A stretch of DNA of 64,000 nt from Platanthera guangdongensis. Taxonomy: Eukaryota; Streptophyta; Magnoliopsida; Asparagales; Orchidaceae. The translations under genes and the position numbers were made by a program. The notes under the pieces are model-generated. The model was not told the DNA's origin and searched no databases. It saw nothing but the letters and a program-made list of their open reading frames with translations. The DNA is taken from positions 115,153,314-115,217,313 of the forward strand of contig CM077160.1 in the NCBI GenBank assembly GCA_039583875.1, read 5' to 3'. Below, piece by piece: positions 1 to 13,100 of this stretch (within the stretch, counting starts at the first letter, position 1; every line of letters starts with the position of its first letter).

Positions 1-300
1 TGGGAAAGCAAGGTACGGTCTTCTCCTTCCCGATAATCCGTGCGACGGATAGATCGACGTTCTCCCGCTCGTGTGGACTTCTGCAGAAACGTGGACATTA
101 TTCCACGTAGAACTCGCCGCTAGCAGGAAGAAGAAATTTGGAGCATCTCCGTTGAGTTGTGACTCAACGCCACCGAGGTAATTTTTGCCTAGTTTTTGCT
201 AACTTCTTGATTCAACGTTCATAGCCCGATCCACATCTCTTTGGGTTTTTCTTGATGTTTATTTTTCCGCTGCGTGCACAAGCGTTGTGCCATCCTCATA
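1..300. other. unassigned sequence at window edge
   Basis: No coding region or repeat structure is recognised. The copia-like reading on the - strand stops making sense near position 300, so this is probably the sequence replacing the lost 3' part of that element. Confidence 0.4.
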
Positions 301-468
301 GAGAAACCCAACAGCAACATGATTAGTTGTTCCACTATCGAGCAACCAAGAACTTGATGGGGCTTCAATTAAATTGGATTCACAAAGGACAAAGACTAAA
401 GAGTTACCTTTAGGCGCAAAGCCACGTTTATCCATCCAAGCTTTAAATTTCAGGCACTCATGCTTCAC
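259..468 (-). pseudogene. Ty1/copia protease fragment, truncated
   Basis: The - strand frame contains WLLDSGTTNHV, which matches the aspartic protease active site of copia polyproteins (usual form W-L/I-L-D-S-G-A-T-x-H). The match fades about 12 residues after the motif, and neither integrase nor reverse transcriptase follows, so the element is cut here. It lies downstream of the gag remnants at 458-1204 and reads in the same direction. Assignment to copia is firm from the motif; the exact lineage is not. Confidence 0.75.
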
Positions 469-1204
469 GTGCCCCTTTTCTTACAAAAGAAGCAGCTAAG
501 AGGCTTCCACCAACGTCCTTGCTCCCTGAAGTTTGTCCATCCCGAGCTTTAAAAGGAGCTTTGAACTTCTTCTTCTTAAACGAGGGTTTGACAACAAGTA
601 AGGCAATGTTCGTCTTTTCCATCTTCAGTTTCTCCTCTTCAGCAACACATCGAGTGATCAGATCATTTATCTTCCACGCCTCATCATGGGAACTGTAAGT
701 GGTCTTCAAAATGCTGAATTCTACAAGGAGTGTATTTAGTGTCTGATGCACTATCAAGGCTTCAGGGAGAGTAATCTCCATCTCCTGCAGCTTGGTCTGG
801 TAATAGACCATCTTCAGTATATAATCACGAACTCCGCCTCCTCTTGAATACCTCATAGAGAAGAGGTCCTAAATCAAAGTTCCAATCTCAGTATTGAAAG
901 ACACCTTATATCTCTGCCCAACGGCAGTCAGAAAATCCCTAGCGACGCTCGTGTCTGGAAGACCACTCAGCAGGTGCTCTGGAATGGAACGCTTCATAGT
1001 CAACAAGCAGATTTTGTTTGACTTGTTCCATGCACCGTAATGATCCTTCTCAGCTTGTGTGCTAGTTGCTGTGAGGGCTGCAGGCTGGTTGGTATTCATG
1101 GCCATCTCTATGTCTGCCATCTCAAGAGCAAACATGACGTCGTACTTCCACTTCTTAAAGTTAGTTCCAGTGAGCTTCTCAATGGTCGTCATATTGTTGT
1201 GCAC
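458..1204 (-). pseudogene. Ty1/copia gag (UBN2-type) remnant in two frames
   Basis: Two adjacent - strand frames (869-1204 and 458-856) read as the gag of a plant copia element. The first starts MHNNMTTIEKLTGTNFKKWK, and LTGTNFxxWK is the conserved start of copia gag, followed by LPDTSVARDFL. The second holds the C-terminal half (QTLNTLLVEFSILKTTY) and a basic tail. A frameshift or stop separates them near 860. The product would be the capsid protein of virus-like particles. The element is oriented right to left, with its 5' LTR at 1892-3258. It is inactive. Confidence 0.8.
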
Positions 1205-1878
1205 TGTAAAGGTGACTGAAAAGAGAGAAAAGGAAAATCAATGACAAATAGGGCAACAGTGGCTATAAAACCCTAAATAGCACACTAGACGGAGAATCCT
1301 GGCGCGTCAAGACGCAACACCTTTGGGCAGACTACGCGTCACGCAATTAGTAATTCTCCACACAAGAACGAGCAACAGTTACGCTTGAGCTTTTCGTAGA
1401 ACTACCACCTTTGGGTGAACAGCTTACTAGAGCCCCGCACTACCGTCCAAATGTCCCCGTGTAACCCCCTGAACCTATTGCGCAAGCACCACCTTTGGGT
1501 GAATGATTGCGCATTAGTATCAGAGAACTCTCTAAAACATGTGAAACCGTAAATCTCACAAATCGACTCGAAAAGGACACTTTGGCGGCTACAGTTCTTA
1601 TCAAACCACGAGACCCTTTCACACCGGGATATCTGAATTATGCCCTAAAATTAATGTCGCGTTTCTTTTGCTTAATGACGTATGTGCACTTAATCGTCTA
1701 TAGAAAACTCGAAGTTTTGTCAGAGATTGATTAATGAAAGCACTTTAAGTTTCAATCCCTAATTTTGTTTCTCTCAAAATACTTAATGAGTTTTGAAAAT
1801 AGTGTTTTTAATGGAATTAAGTAGAAAAATAATTTACTCCAAATTATGAAGGAGACTAATAAGTTTAGGTTAACCTTC
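1205..1878 (-). other. copia 5' leader with repeated CACCTTTGGG motif
   Basis: This is the untranslated leader between primer-binding site and gag. The motif CACCTTTGGG occurs three times (near 1318, 1408 and 1491), twice continuing as TGAA. Function unknown; no gene seen. Confidence 0.5.
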
Positions 1879-1889
1879 TTCTGATACCA
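1879..1889 (-). other. primer-binding site, tRNA-Met type
   Basis: The reverse complement reads TGGTATCAGAA, the usual plant initiator-Met tRNA primer site, two bases from the LTR edge at 1892. Confidence 0.8.
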
Positions 1890-1891
1890 AC

Positions 1892-3258
1892 TGTATGAAA
1901 ATTTATGGTGTATGTGTCGCTACGGCGAATAAACACTATCAAAATTTTCTGACAAATCGCAACGACACATAAGCCTATAGGATCGATTAACCAAACACAA
2001 CTAGTCTCAAAATGGAGTTTGTACTAAATTTATTTTTCTAGATTAAGAACACAAAATTAAGCGAGCTAGAACGAACGTTCACTTAAGTGCGGAAAATCAA
2101 TTAATACCGTTCTTATTTTTTTACTTGTGTTTCATCATTGTCGCAATCCCTAGAGCCTTGGCGTGTTCTTCTTTATGAAATCGGCAACATTAGCAGAAAC
2201 CCGTTAGCAAAAGGGTTGCAATAATCTCTGCAGTGAATAGGATTACCACACAAAATATATGTAAAAGAATACAACTTTTGATTAATAATTATCTCTTAAT
2301 CACCAGGAGAAAACTCAATCTCTACAGCCAAATTATTAACAAAGAAGTTTCAGATCTGGACGATATTAACTATAATTAATTAACAAAGCTGTATGAATAG
2401 ATTAAATCAAATAAAGCCCATCACCATACCTGAAAGTCCATGTTTATGCTCACGGGTAAACAAAGATCTGACGATCTTTTCTCGGAATCTGGACTGGAGT
2501 TATATAGGTTCTTCTCAGTTGTGCTGAAGATCGGGAAGAACACAAGTGTACGGCAGGGATGAATTTCTCCAAAGTATCGACCTTCGGAGATGGAGAAGAG
2601 AGATCGGTTTTTCACCCTGCACTTTGCGATCTCTTCCTGCAATGCCCAATCAAGAACGAGATCTTGTAGAGGCAGCAAACATAGATCCCGAAGAGCTGGT
2701 GTAGGGATGAAGATCGCCGGCCTTGATGGTTCTCAGCAAAAATTGATAGAGTCAATGCCAGTAATGGCCGTCAGCGAGGTGAAAAGTCCGATCTCTGAAG
2801 AAGCAAGTCCCCGATTTTGCCAAAACTGAAGGAGGAGAGTTGCGGCAGTTTCACAAAAGGGAAAGAGCTCGGGGCTTCAACCCTAGTTCACTCTTGGCGT
2901 AGATTTCTTAGAGAAATTGAAATTAAATAAAAATCCTTATAAGGTTTTAATAGGAGAACCACTTTAGGAGTTACAAAATTATGGGTAAATTAATCCCATT
3001 TATTCCAAAATAACTTGGAGAATATGTAACTCATATTATTAAATAGGATTTTATGTCATGCCAACTCTTGTGCCTAGGATGAGACCGAGTCCGCTCCCTT
3101 AATGTACGAGACGATCTAGCCTACCTATCACAGACTTTGACCGTTCGCGCGACTGAATTAACGCGCGCTCGTAAGAGTCCGAATAGACCAAATATACGCG
3201 TACGACTTTAACGGATCGCCTCGATGAATCGAGTCCGCCTAACGAAAAATTTCCAACA
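1892..3258 (-). repeat. copia 5' LTR, 1367 bp
   Basis: It begins TGTATGAAAATTT and ends AAATTTCCAACA, giving the imperfect inverted ends expected of copia LTRs (TGTTGGAAA...TTTCCAACA), and it is flanked on its inner side by the primer-binding site. The second LTR is not in the window, so age and target duplication cannot be read. Small open frames inside it are not genes. Confidence 0.75.
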
Positions 3259-3594
3259 TTATTTTCTCTATTTAGTTTGTATTAATGCTGTAATTCAATG
3301 AAAACATATTTTTGCCTATTTTAATTCATATGTCAAGTGCAGTGCGTTTATCTCAGTTACGCTGCAGATAACAATGTGCAGTGCTTTTAACAATATGTAG
3401 AAAACTGCGGTGCGTTTAACAATGCAGTGTGATTAGCCAAAATGACGGTGCTTTTGATAATTGCCTAACTTAAAACAACTAGTGCTATGTCGGTCATACG
3501 ACATATTTATTATTTTCCAAGCGCGATTCTGCTATTCTGCTTATGGATTTACAGTTTTCTGGATTGAAAAGTAGAAGAGAATGGTCGCCATTCC
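3259..3594. other. non-coding upstream region
   Basis: No gene is seen. A degenerate short repeat of the form cagtgcgttta / cagtgctttta / cggtgcgttta recurs between about 3338 and 3455. Confidence 0.35.
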
Positions 3595-3859
3595 GGCTTT
3601 TTGGCAAATCGTACCGTCGAAATATAAGTTTTTGGCAAAATGCATCCGAAAGTTTAAAATTGGAAAAATGCACCCCCAAAAATGATTTTTTGGCAATGTG
3701 CACCCTAGAGTGGACATTTTGACCATTTTATTTTTTGTCTATTGAGGATGCACTTTGCCAAAAAAATTATTTTAGGGGGTGCATTTTGTCAATTTTAAGA
3801 TTTTCGAATGCATTTTGCCAAAAGCCTATATTTGAGAGTTTGTACTTCGCCAAAATCCA
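3595..3859. mobile_element. fold-back MITE with ~115 bp arms
   Basis: The left arm (about 3595-3708) and right arm (about 3748-3859) are imperfect inverted copies. They share GGCTTTTTGGCAAAATGCAT-like blocks, a block reading ATGCACCCCC on the left and GGGGGTGCAT on the right, and ends reading TTTTGGC / GCCAAAA. A short AT-rich spacer joins them. There is no coding capacity. Target duplication and superfamily are unclear. It ends about 90 bp before the ATG of the WD40 gene, so it probably lies in its promoter or 5' UTR. Confidence 0.75.
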
Positions 3860-3951
3860 CATTTTCTCCGTTAACGAAGGTCTGCTCGATCTCCTCCATT
3901 GAAGGGGGAAGTCATACGTCGAGAGAGTGGTGCAAGCATAGCGAGCCAGTG

Positions 3952-4146
3952 ATGGAGGAGAGCCGCAGCGAAGCTGCGGTGGTTGATTTAAAGAAGGAGG
4001 AGGATAAATGCACATCGCCGCCGGACATCGATCCGGTATTCGTGAGCTGCCTGCTCCAGCCTCCCATGGCCCATCATGATCCCAACTACGTTGCGACCCG
4101 CCGCCTTCTCCTCTATCGCAAGGCCCACTCGCTTCTCCAACGCAAG
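3952..4146 (+). CDS. exon 1 of WDR13-like gene
   Basis: It runs from ATG (context GTGATGGAGG) to AAG just before GTAATC and is 65 codons, phase 0. It encodes an acidic start, then PPDIDPVFVSCLLQPP and RRLLLYRKAHSLLQRK. The frame stays open upstream to 3808, but that part is MITE sequence, so this Met is the first plausible start. Confidence 0.82.
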
Positions 4147-7100
4147 GTAATCTTCTTCACAGTGCTAAGATTAGGGTTTCGGAAGGCTAGGGTTTCAACT
4201 TGTTTTTCAGCGTAATCATCAGAAAGTAGTGAGATCTGGATCTGCGGACAAACCGGAGCATTGTTTAAGTTCCGAGCTCTGCCAACGATGCTTACAGTTT
4301 TCATGTCTATGGACACTAGACACAGTAGTTACTGAGGATGAGATTTCAGGGAAATGATATATACTTTGGTTACAAGCCGGCCCTTGAATTTGTTGGTAAA
4401 GAAGCTTAGGGGACTGTTTGTGTTTTTAAGATGTAAATGTTATTAGTTGTCAGATGTTATGTGTTAAATTATGTTCATATGCAATCTATAGATGTCAATG
4501 GCATGCTCATGATATTGTAAAGGAAGTAAGTGTCATTTAGAGAACAATTATTTGAATATGTCAGCCCACTGGACATCTTTAGAGGATGATAAGTTGCAGT
4601 GACTGCGAACAAAATAGTCTCTTTATTCTTGTTTAATTATATGCAGTCTCTTATTCTCTTGTATTGAAGGACTGGCGGTGCAACAGGAGAAGCTATGCCG
4701 CTTATCGAAATTTCATCAGGAGACCAAGGAATTGGGAAAATCAAATCACTCAAAGCCAGGCAAGCACTCCAAGTCAAAGGTTTGATTCTGCAACTTTTCA
4801 AAATTGGAGTTGTTTTACCTTCAAAAAAATTGGAGTTGTTTAAAATTTTTGTCAAGTCTGAGTGGAGTTTGCTCACTTATAACCCATGCGAAATCCAACC
4901 TGAAATTGTAAGATTGTGAATTTATGAAAAGCGGTAGCCTGCATTATGGAGTCTTCAGCTTTACTTATTAAAAAAATGAATTTATATGGGACTTAATTCA
5001 TTACATGACAGCTAAATTTAAAACAAATTATAGTCTTAATGCTTCATGTCTGTGGGTTTATAATTTATAGCTAGAAAATCTGGCCTAATCATATTTTCTT
5101 CCTTTCCTGTGTAGAGTATCATACATGGGATGTCATTTTTGAAAAAAGTGTTTGTTTTTTTTGCCCAAGATATGATTAAAAAGTATTGCCATTCAAAATT
5201 GTTTGCACATCATAAAGGAATTTTTCTAAATCATCTGTATAAATTCATCTGCAGCACCAATTTATGATAAACCTGCTTATGAGATTCATCTTTAGTACCA
5301 ATTTAAAAGACATTTAATGCACAAGGCTTCTTGAGCTCTAACCTAAATATTTTTTTCTCAAGTGCCTATTTCTGGTTTAGTTAATGTTTACAAACTTTAT
5401 AGAGCTTGAACGCTTTAAAATTGCAAAAAATAAAAAAATGCAGAAGTAATTCTAATCTTCAACACTTCAAAGGTATACAACTTTGATGCATTGAATTATT
5501 CTAGATTTTTTATTATAGGTGTCGTGTCTTACATCTTCTCTGTTTTTTAACCTCTCAGTTGGTTTTGCAAGTCTTATCATGTTTATAAGAGTTCTAAACA
5601 TCACAAATTTCACTTTTTATTTTAAAAATGTATCTTTTAAGTAAGACCCTATGGCGCCTTGAGAAAACATAAGTTGTTTCTTTATTTGAACATTTGATGA
5701 ATATGTATATCACTGCTTTATTGTTTTTTTATTTTTATGTTTGTTGTTTCTCTTTTATGTTTGAACATCTGGTTATTTTAATTCTAATGGTGATGGAGTT
5801 GTGCATGCCTGATGATGTAACTTTATTTAGGGCAGTGTTCTTATTTAGATTCAGTAGATGATATATTATTCTTGTTTCACAAAATAACAATATAGATAAA
5901 TTTTTTTTGTCTGGCCAGTTCTAAATAAAGAACTAAATTTACTCCATGCCAGCTACTGTAGAAAACCAGTGGGTCTTCCTTCCCATCATTTCTTTTTTCT
6001 GGTGCTTCTTACCTTTTCCTCTCTTCCAAGATGTCCTACGTACCACCCATATCTTTCTCCTATTCCAGGTGTTATTCTCGCTCCTATTCTGATTGATTTG
6101 GCTGTTGTTCTGGACGTATTTACTATCTTTGCTAGATATCTATTGTTGACCAGGCTTGAGTTTTTTTACCCATGGAGAGTTAGAGTGATTTTCGCGACCA
6201 TTTGTTACTAGTTTTCTATTGCTGTTAGGGTTGTATTGTTGCACTAATTTTGTGGGCTTTGTTTGAGGAATTATCAAATTTTCCTTGGAACCTCCATTCA
6301 TGATATCATGGTGACGTTTGATGAATGGAGATGTGATTCCCTAATCCTAGATGAATGCAAGCACACAACAAATGCAATAGATGAATGCAAGCACACAACA
6401 AATGCAATAGATGAATGCAAGCACACAACAAATGCAATAGATGAATGCAAGCACACAACAAATGCAATGGATTCACGACCCACCCTAAAATGACAGTGTA
6501 AAAGTATGCATGCCCGAAATCTAATCGACTAAATGTTTGCTAACTCTAACCCTAATGCGAGGCAACTGACTCAACACACAATCGCCTTTAACTTGCAATT
6601 AATTAAACAACAAAATTTAAAATTGTTTATTTAACCACAATTGAATCACAACAATTCAAATTAAGCAAGAGACAATTGTAAATTAATTAAGAGAGAACAT
6701 AATTAAAATCACACGACGATCACGAAGAGCATTCCTACTGAAAGTGAAATAGGCAAATTAAATTCTGTCATAATGTTACTAGCAATAAGTGAACATCTGT
6801 ACATATTGAAAATGAAAATTAAAATGTAAAACTCACCAAGATATTGGTACCAGCTGTGGGGGATCCGATAGGTTGGCTTAGGACAGCCGTAGACGTGATG
6901 CGTTTGTTCTGATGTGCTGTTGATGAAGAAATGAAAACCAGGAATTTATAGACCTGACAAATTTTGGGATTTTGGAGGCTCGGGGGAAGGGAGAAGAACG
7001 CGAGCTTCCGCGAGGTGGTTGGGGTAGGGCTGAGGAGGGAGGGAGAGGTAGGGACTAGAGAAAGGTGGATGTGAGGGGAATATATGTGAGTTGCTATTTG

Positions 7101-10100
7101 GGGAAGGGATATAGGCATCTCATGGAGGTGGGGAAAGGTTTTGTAGGGGGAAACAAGACCAGGAAGTGTCATGAGGAGGGATAACTGTTGTTGGGATGAA
7201 TCGACTAGTTGCTGCCGCCACTGGTGTCTGGGACTGGTCGAACAGTTGCTGCTGATGCTTAGAGTCGTCAGTAGATACATGGGGGTCAGTGACTGAAGTC
7301 CCAGAGTGGACAGATGAGGAAGTAGGACTCGACGGAAGCATGGAGGACGCTGCAGGCTCTGGGCGTGAGGAGAAGTGGCTATGTGCTTTCAAAAAAAGTG
7401 GTTGTGGCTAGTGGCTGGTTTTGACAGTAGCTGTGGTGTGAGGCCCCTTTGGCGTTGATACCAAATGGTGTGGGCGTTGGCACCCATGATGACTGAACGC
7501 CATAAGGACGAACAATAAGTCTTAATCCCTTTGCTAGGGAAACTAATAAGAGATAAATAGAAGGATGTTAAGGTAAATGAATCCGTTGATTTAAATTACG
7601 CAATCAAATTATTTATTGAAAGTGGGCCATAATGCCCGCCGACCATAATGCACTTTTGTTGAAAGTGAGCCCGCCGACCATAGAAAGGTCAAGGCCAACC
7701 ATATAAAGGTCAAGACCCGGGCCCACAGCCCGACTGCAGTCGGTGCACCCCAACCCGCTCTCCGCCTTGGATATAAACCGTGCGGCGGGTTGTTGAGGCC
7801 GGGAATCGATCCCAGGACCTCCTTTATAAGAGGATTTTATCTCCTCTCATACCCATCTGAGCTGCAAGGTCAAGGCCGACCATATAAAGGTCAAGACCCG
7901 GGCCCACAGCCCGACTGCAGTCGGTGCACCCCAACCCGTTCTCCGCCTTGGATATAAACCGTGCGGCGGGTTGTTGAGGCCGGGAATCGATCCCAGGACC
8001 TCCTTTATAAGAGGATTTTATCTCCTCTCATACCCATCTGAGCTGCAGCTCAGATGGGTATGAGAGGAGATAAAATCCTCTTATAAAGGAGGTCCTGGGA
8101 TCGATTCCCGGCCTCAACAACCCGCCGCACGGTTTATATCCAAGGCGGAGAGCGGGTTGGGGTGCACCGACTGCAGTCGGGCTGTGGGCATCTCAGATGG
8201 GTATGAGAGGAGATAAAATCCTCTTATAAAGGAGGTCCTGGGATCGATTCCCGGCCTCAACAACCCGCCCCACGGTTTATATCCAAGGCGGAGAGCGGGT
8301 TAGGGTGCACCGACTGCAGTCGGGCTGTGGGCCCGGGTCTTGACCTTTATATGGTCGGCCTTGTACTTTCTATGGTCGGCGGGCCCACTTTCAACAAGCT
8401 TAAATTTCTTTCCTAATTTTTATTTTTCGTATTTTCCCTTAATTTGAATTTTCTCCAAATTAATTTTATGCATTCTTAAATATTTTAAACTTGCGTCTTA
8501 CGTCCTAACTACTAAAATTACTGGACCTTTTATTCAGGCTCTCATCGGACGGTCAATCCGTAGAGCCAAAAATAGATACGAGTGCGCGGGAAAGAAATAC
8601 ATGAAACAAAAATAAGTACGAGTGCACAAAAAAGTACATGAAACAAAATAAATAAATGTAAGGAAGTTATGATGCGTCACAGGGTGCATCACTCTCGATT
8701 CCTGCTTCCGTCTGTTGCTTAGAGCAAATAATGTGGGCAGGGGATTAGGTTACATGATCCGATGACTCAAATTGACCAATCAAATTACTTTTCTTAGTGC
8801 CAAAAATATATATCTAAAAAATAAAAATTAATACCTGAAAGAATACAAAAAAAACGAGCCCAACGCCATCAGGGGCTTCGATCGTCCATAAGACTATCCA
8901 AAAATATTGATCTCATTAATTGCTCAAATGCGATTGATCGATCTCTATCAATCTCCCTGACTCAGAAACATTCATTATCAGTGAATGGAGACTACATGCT
9001 CCCGATGTAAACCAGGCAAGCCTCTCTGTCTCTCTAGGCAGGAAGCTTCTTTGTAAAAGGTCATCGTGCCCTCGAAGTGCTTTTGGGTCCCAAGCACCAA
9101 GTAATCCGCCATAGGGGTAAATGGTAGGGATACAATGGTGACAAGTATGAATGTAGGGGAGGCTGGAGGTACAAAGGAAGTTGTTGTGTTGGTGGAGACC
9201 AGAGCTAAAAATGAAGACTAAAGGTCCAAAATTAGGTGGCTCCTCTTCTAGAATCAAATTCCTTGCATTGAAAACAGGATGACTACCTCTATTTGTAGGA
9301 ATAACAAGCTCAAAAAAAATTTAACTCGGACTCTCATGACATTGTATGGACATATTTGCCTAGCGTTCAGATTCATTCTTGCCTCCAATGAGAACATCTC
9401 AAATAATGTGCAAATAATCACCCAATCACCTTCATTGAACATTTGCTCTCTCATGTGATTACTCGCACAAATTTTAAAATGTTTATTATTTAATATAACT
9501 TTACATTGGAAATTGGAATATGATATGCAAATCATATAACAAATGCAAATGATTAATGATGGATCCAACAGACTCGATAAATGCAGACTCTACGTAGCGG
9601 TGGTTGTCCTTAAAGATGGGTGGTTTATCCGGCGGTTCCTTGTGTGGGGTGTAAAAATAATCGAGTGTACGGAGAACACCCCGATGACTGACTGCGACAC
9701 CAGCAATGGAATACAATATCATGGAATGCCAAGTGTCTTTCAAGAGACGTGAATCATCAGGGGCTCTCCGGGAGGTTGATAGAACAATTCATCATATAGA
9801 CGATGCGATCTCTCGAGGGGATGCCGAGAAACTCAAAGATGAGTCACATCTCTCTGAAAGGGTAAAACTCGTCAGGTGACTCCCCAGGAGATGTATACAA
9901 ATGCTCGTTGTCAAATTGATGGTCTCTCACGCGACTACCTAATAGATCCACGCTAGAGAAACTGCTACCTAGAGAGGATTCATCACGTGGCTCAATATGA
10001 GGCTCCTCACGTGACTGACCACACTAGAGAATGACACTTCAAGAGAGTTTCCTCAATAACAGTAGTATCCTGAGGAACATGTAAGACAATCACTATGTCG

Positions 10101-13100
10101 TCAATCATGGATTCTAAAGTCACACTCAAATTAGGACTAGACACCGCAAATCAAATAGATTATAAGGGACATGCACTCGAGACTGATTTCTGATAGGTAA
10201 AAATGAAATGACAACATTTGTGCTAGGGGTAGGGAAGAGCGAATCATGCAAGCCTGCTAAACTGTTCGTGAGCACTACCGGTCTATGTCGTTGGATCTGG
10301 GTCATATGTTGCGGGGAGATCATGCATTCGACACTGAACCTTATGGGAATGAGATGACTCAGTATCAGGAAGGCCATCTTTCATGTCTAAGGTGGTAGGT
10401 ATGGGTACGAGGGTAGCCTCAGAATGGGAGTGACTCGCCATAGGATAATCAAAGTGCAAGTTTACTCAACTTATCCTAGTGTTTCTCAAAGACTGCTCAA
10501 AATGAAGGGAAATATAGTATGTCTGCTCGAGAGACTCTAAGTAATGATAGACCAACTCCATATGTATCTCACATCGAAGTCCAAACTGAAATCGGGAAGA
10601 ATTCATAGTTGGCTCCACTTGGATGTTGCCTGCCACTACTAACTCATCAAAGTGATCCTTATACTCAGCGGAGAACATGAGTCCTTGCCGAAGGGTAAAT
10701 AATTGATCGAGCAAACGACTCTGACATGATAAAACACGGTTTACTCATGTGCGGGGATAGGTATGACGATAATCATCATAGTGATCGTCTCTAGCATAGT
10801 GGAATCTCGTCTAGGGGTTGACACGATTCCTGGAAGTGTTGTGCCTCGAACGAGAATAACCATCATAATAACATGACGATCTCCTTGGAGGGACTCTATA
10901 TCAGGTATAGATAAACTCAGGATCCTCAAATAAAGGAGAGGAATGACGACAGTAACTAGCCATGAGAAAACTTATAGACTCAATGACTACATATCAAAAG
11001 AGTGCTCGCTATTGCAATTACGACTTCTTCCTTGCAATACGTGATTTATGTTAGGGAGAGACACTATCATTTTTGTTAATTTTTTTATTCGAGCATAAGT
11101 CTTTCAAATTATTTTTCAAATGATCGGTCATTATCACCTCTAAATGTGTTTTAATCTCTCAAAAATTATTTTAATCGATTTTAAAATACTCCTATTTTTA
11201 AAAATTAAATTTTAAAATAAAAAGGATGTCATTTTAAAAATAAAATAAAATAAAATAAAGAGTTTTTTTTTTAAAATAAAGTTTTTTAATTTAAAGAAAG
11301 TGGCATAATTTTATTAATTATTATTTTCATAAAAAGAGAACCGAATCGACCGACTCACGGTAGGAGTGAGTCACTTCTGATACCAAACTGAAGTAAACCG
11401 GATTATGGTTTCAAATTTAAATAATTATTTTAGCAAACAATATATTTTGCCGTGAAATAAAAGTAGAGTTTTGAACATAAGATAATTTTTAAACGAGGGG
11501 GCCGAGTGGCCAAGATCGTGCTTTCCTTTTTGATATCTGTCCACATGGATTCAAGGAAAGTATATAAAAATGAAATCCTTTTCAAATAAGGGACAAATTA
11601 TGGGATTTTTTACATGCTTTCTTTCCTTCTTAATTATTTCAAAATAAATTTTTTAATTATCTTCTCAATATTACCTAAAGTAAAATATGTTTAATTTTAA
11701 TAAATCAATTTTTGAGTGCTTGCCTTAATTAACGTGCCACCTAATTTGACGAATCTTTTTTTTATTTAGAATTTTATTGAACGATCACCTCAATAAGTCG
11801 TACAATTAGTGCGAATCAAATTGCATATGCGCTAATACATGTGCTACAAAATACAAAAAAATGCATGAGATAAAATGAGACATGGGCGCGAGTCAGGTGC
11901 ATCATCTACTATGAGTTGTATCAAGTAGAGGGACATGAGACATGGCTTGCCCAGATTTTTGGGAAGCGAGAAGGAGGTTGGCAGCAGGAGGAGTAGGAGA
12001 GCAACAGAGGCATGAATCTCGGGGGGGGGGGGGCAACATTATTCCAAGCTCCAGTATGGAGGCGGAATAAAGACCGTATCGACCAAGGAGGTCGTGGAGA
12101 AGTGGTCCAAGGAGGAGGAGCAGTAGGGGTGATCTACGAGGGAGCCGGGCTGAGAGCTTCCCTCAAGGGGAGTCTCCATCAGATCTATCGCAAGAGCATC
12201 GCCTCGACCTCTCAATCACCGTCCCCGTCAGAGGAAATTACTTTCTCGGAGGACATGTTAGGGAATGAGAATCCGTTTCATGATGCCCTCGTGATCCAGG
12301 CTGCAGTGGAGGACTACACCGTCGACCAGATCCTGGTGGATAACGGGAGCTCGGTAAACGTCGTTTTCAAAAAGACGTTCGGCGGGCTGCAGGTGGAAGC
12401 GGGAAGAGTGATGGCTTTGGATGATCCCTTCTTTGGCTTCTTGGGAGAGAAGAAAAGGTGGATGGAGCAGCAAACTTCCTAGTAACACTCGGTGGCACCA
12501 CAATCAAGTGTCACATTGTCATCGTTGACGCGCTGAGTTGCTACTAGGCAATCTTCGGGAGGCCGCTCATCAACTTCTTCAAAGCAGTCCCATCCTCCTA
12601 TTACTAGTGCTTGAAATATAGCAAAGGGGATATCCAAGTGAGGATCTAGAGTGATCCAGGAGTGGCTCTGGAGTGCTACCTCAACATCGTCAACACTATC
12701 AGCTGTATGGAGGATGTAGAGAAGATGGAGAAGGCGATGGAGGGAGAAGACATGTTGGAGGCCGCGAAAGAGCTGGAAGAAGTTGAGGTGATCTCGGAAG
12801 GCAGAGAACCTGGTTTGCTGAAGATCGGCGGGTCCTTGGATCCTTGTGGGAAGATGGAGCTCGTGGCCTGCCTGCAGGAGAACGTGGACATCTCCGCCCG
12901 GAGCGCAACAAAGATGCTAGGGATCGACGCGGACGTTGCCTGCCACCGCCTCAATTTGGATCCCAAGGCCATGCCCATCCGACAGAATAGGAGGATGAGC
13001 GCCACTGCCTTTGCCGAGCCGATTCAAGAGGAAGTGAGGAAGCTGCTTGAGGCAGACTTTGTATCAGAGATCCAATATCCAAGCTAGGTCTCAAACGTTG

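Noticed and set aside
3541..3726. Short ORFs upstream of the WD40 gene
   Set aside because: They lie largely inside the MITE arm and have no homology signature.
6351..6470. CRISPR-like regular 30 bp repeats
   Set aside because: Repeats are contiguous without spacers and lie in a plant intron; a minisatellite.
8046..8110. tRNA gene (A- and B-box present)
   Set aside because: No cloverleaf or anticodon arm can be drawn by eye and the unit continues into a tRNA-unrelated body; a SINE.
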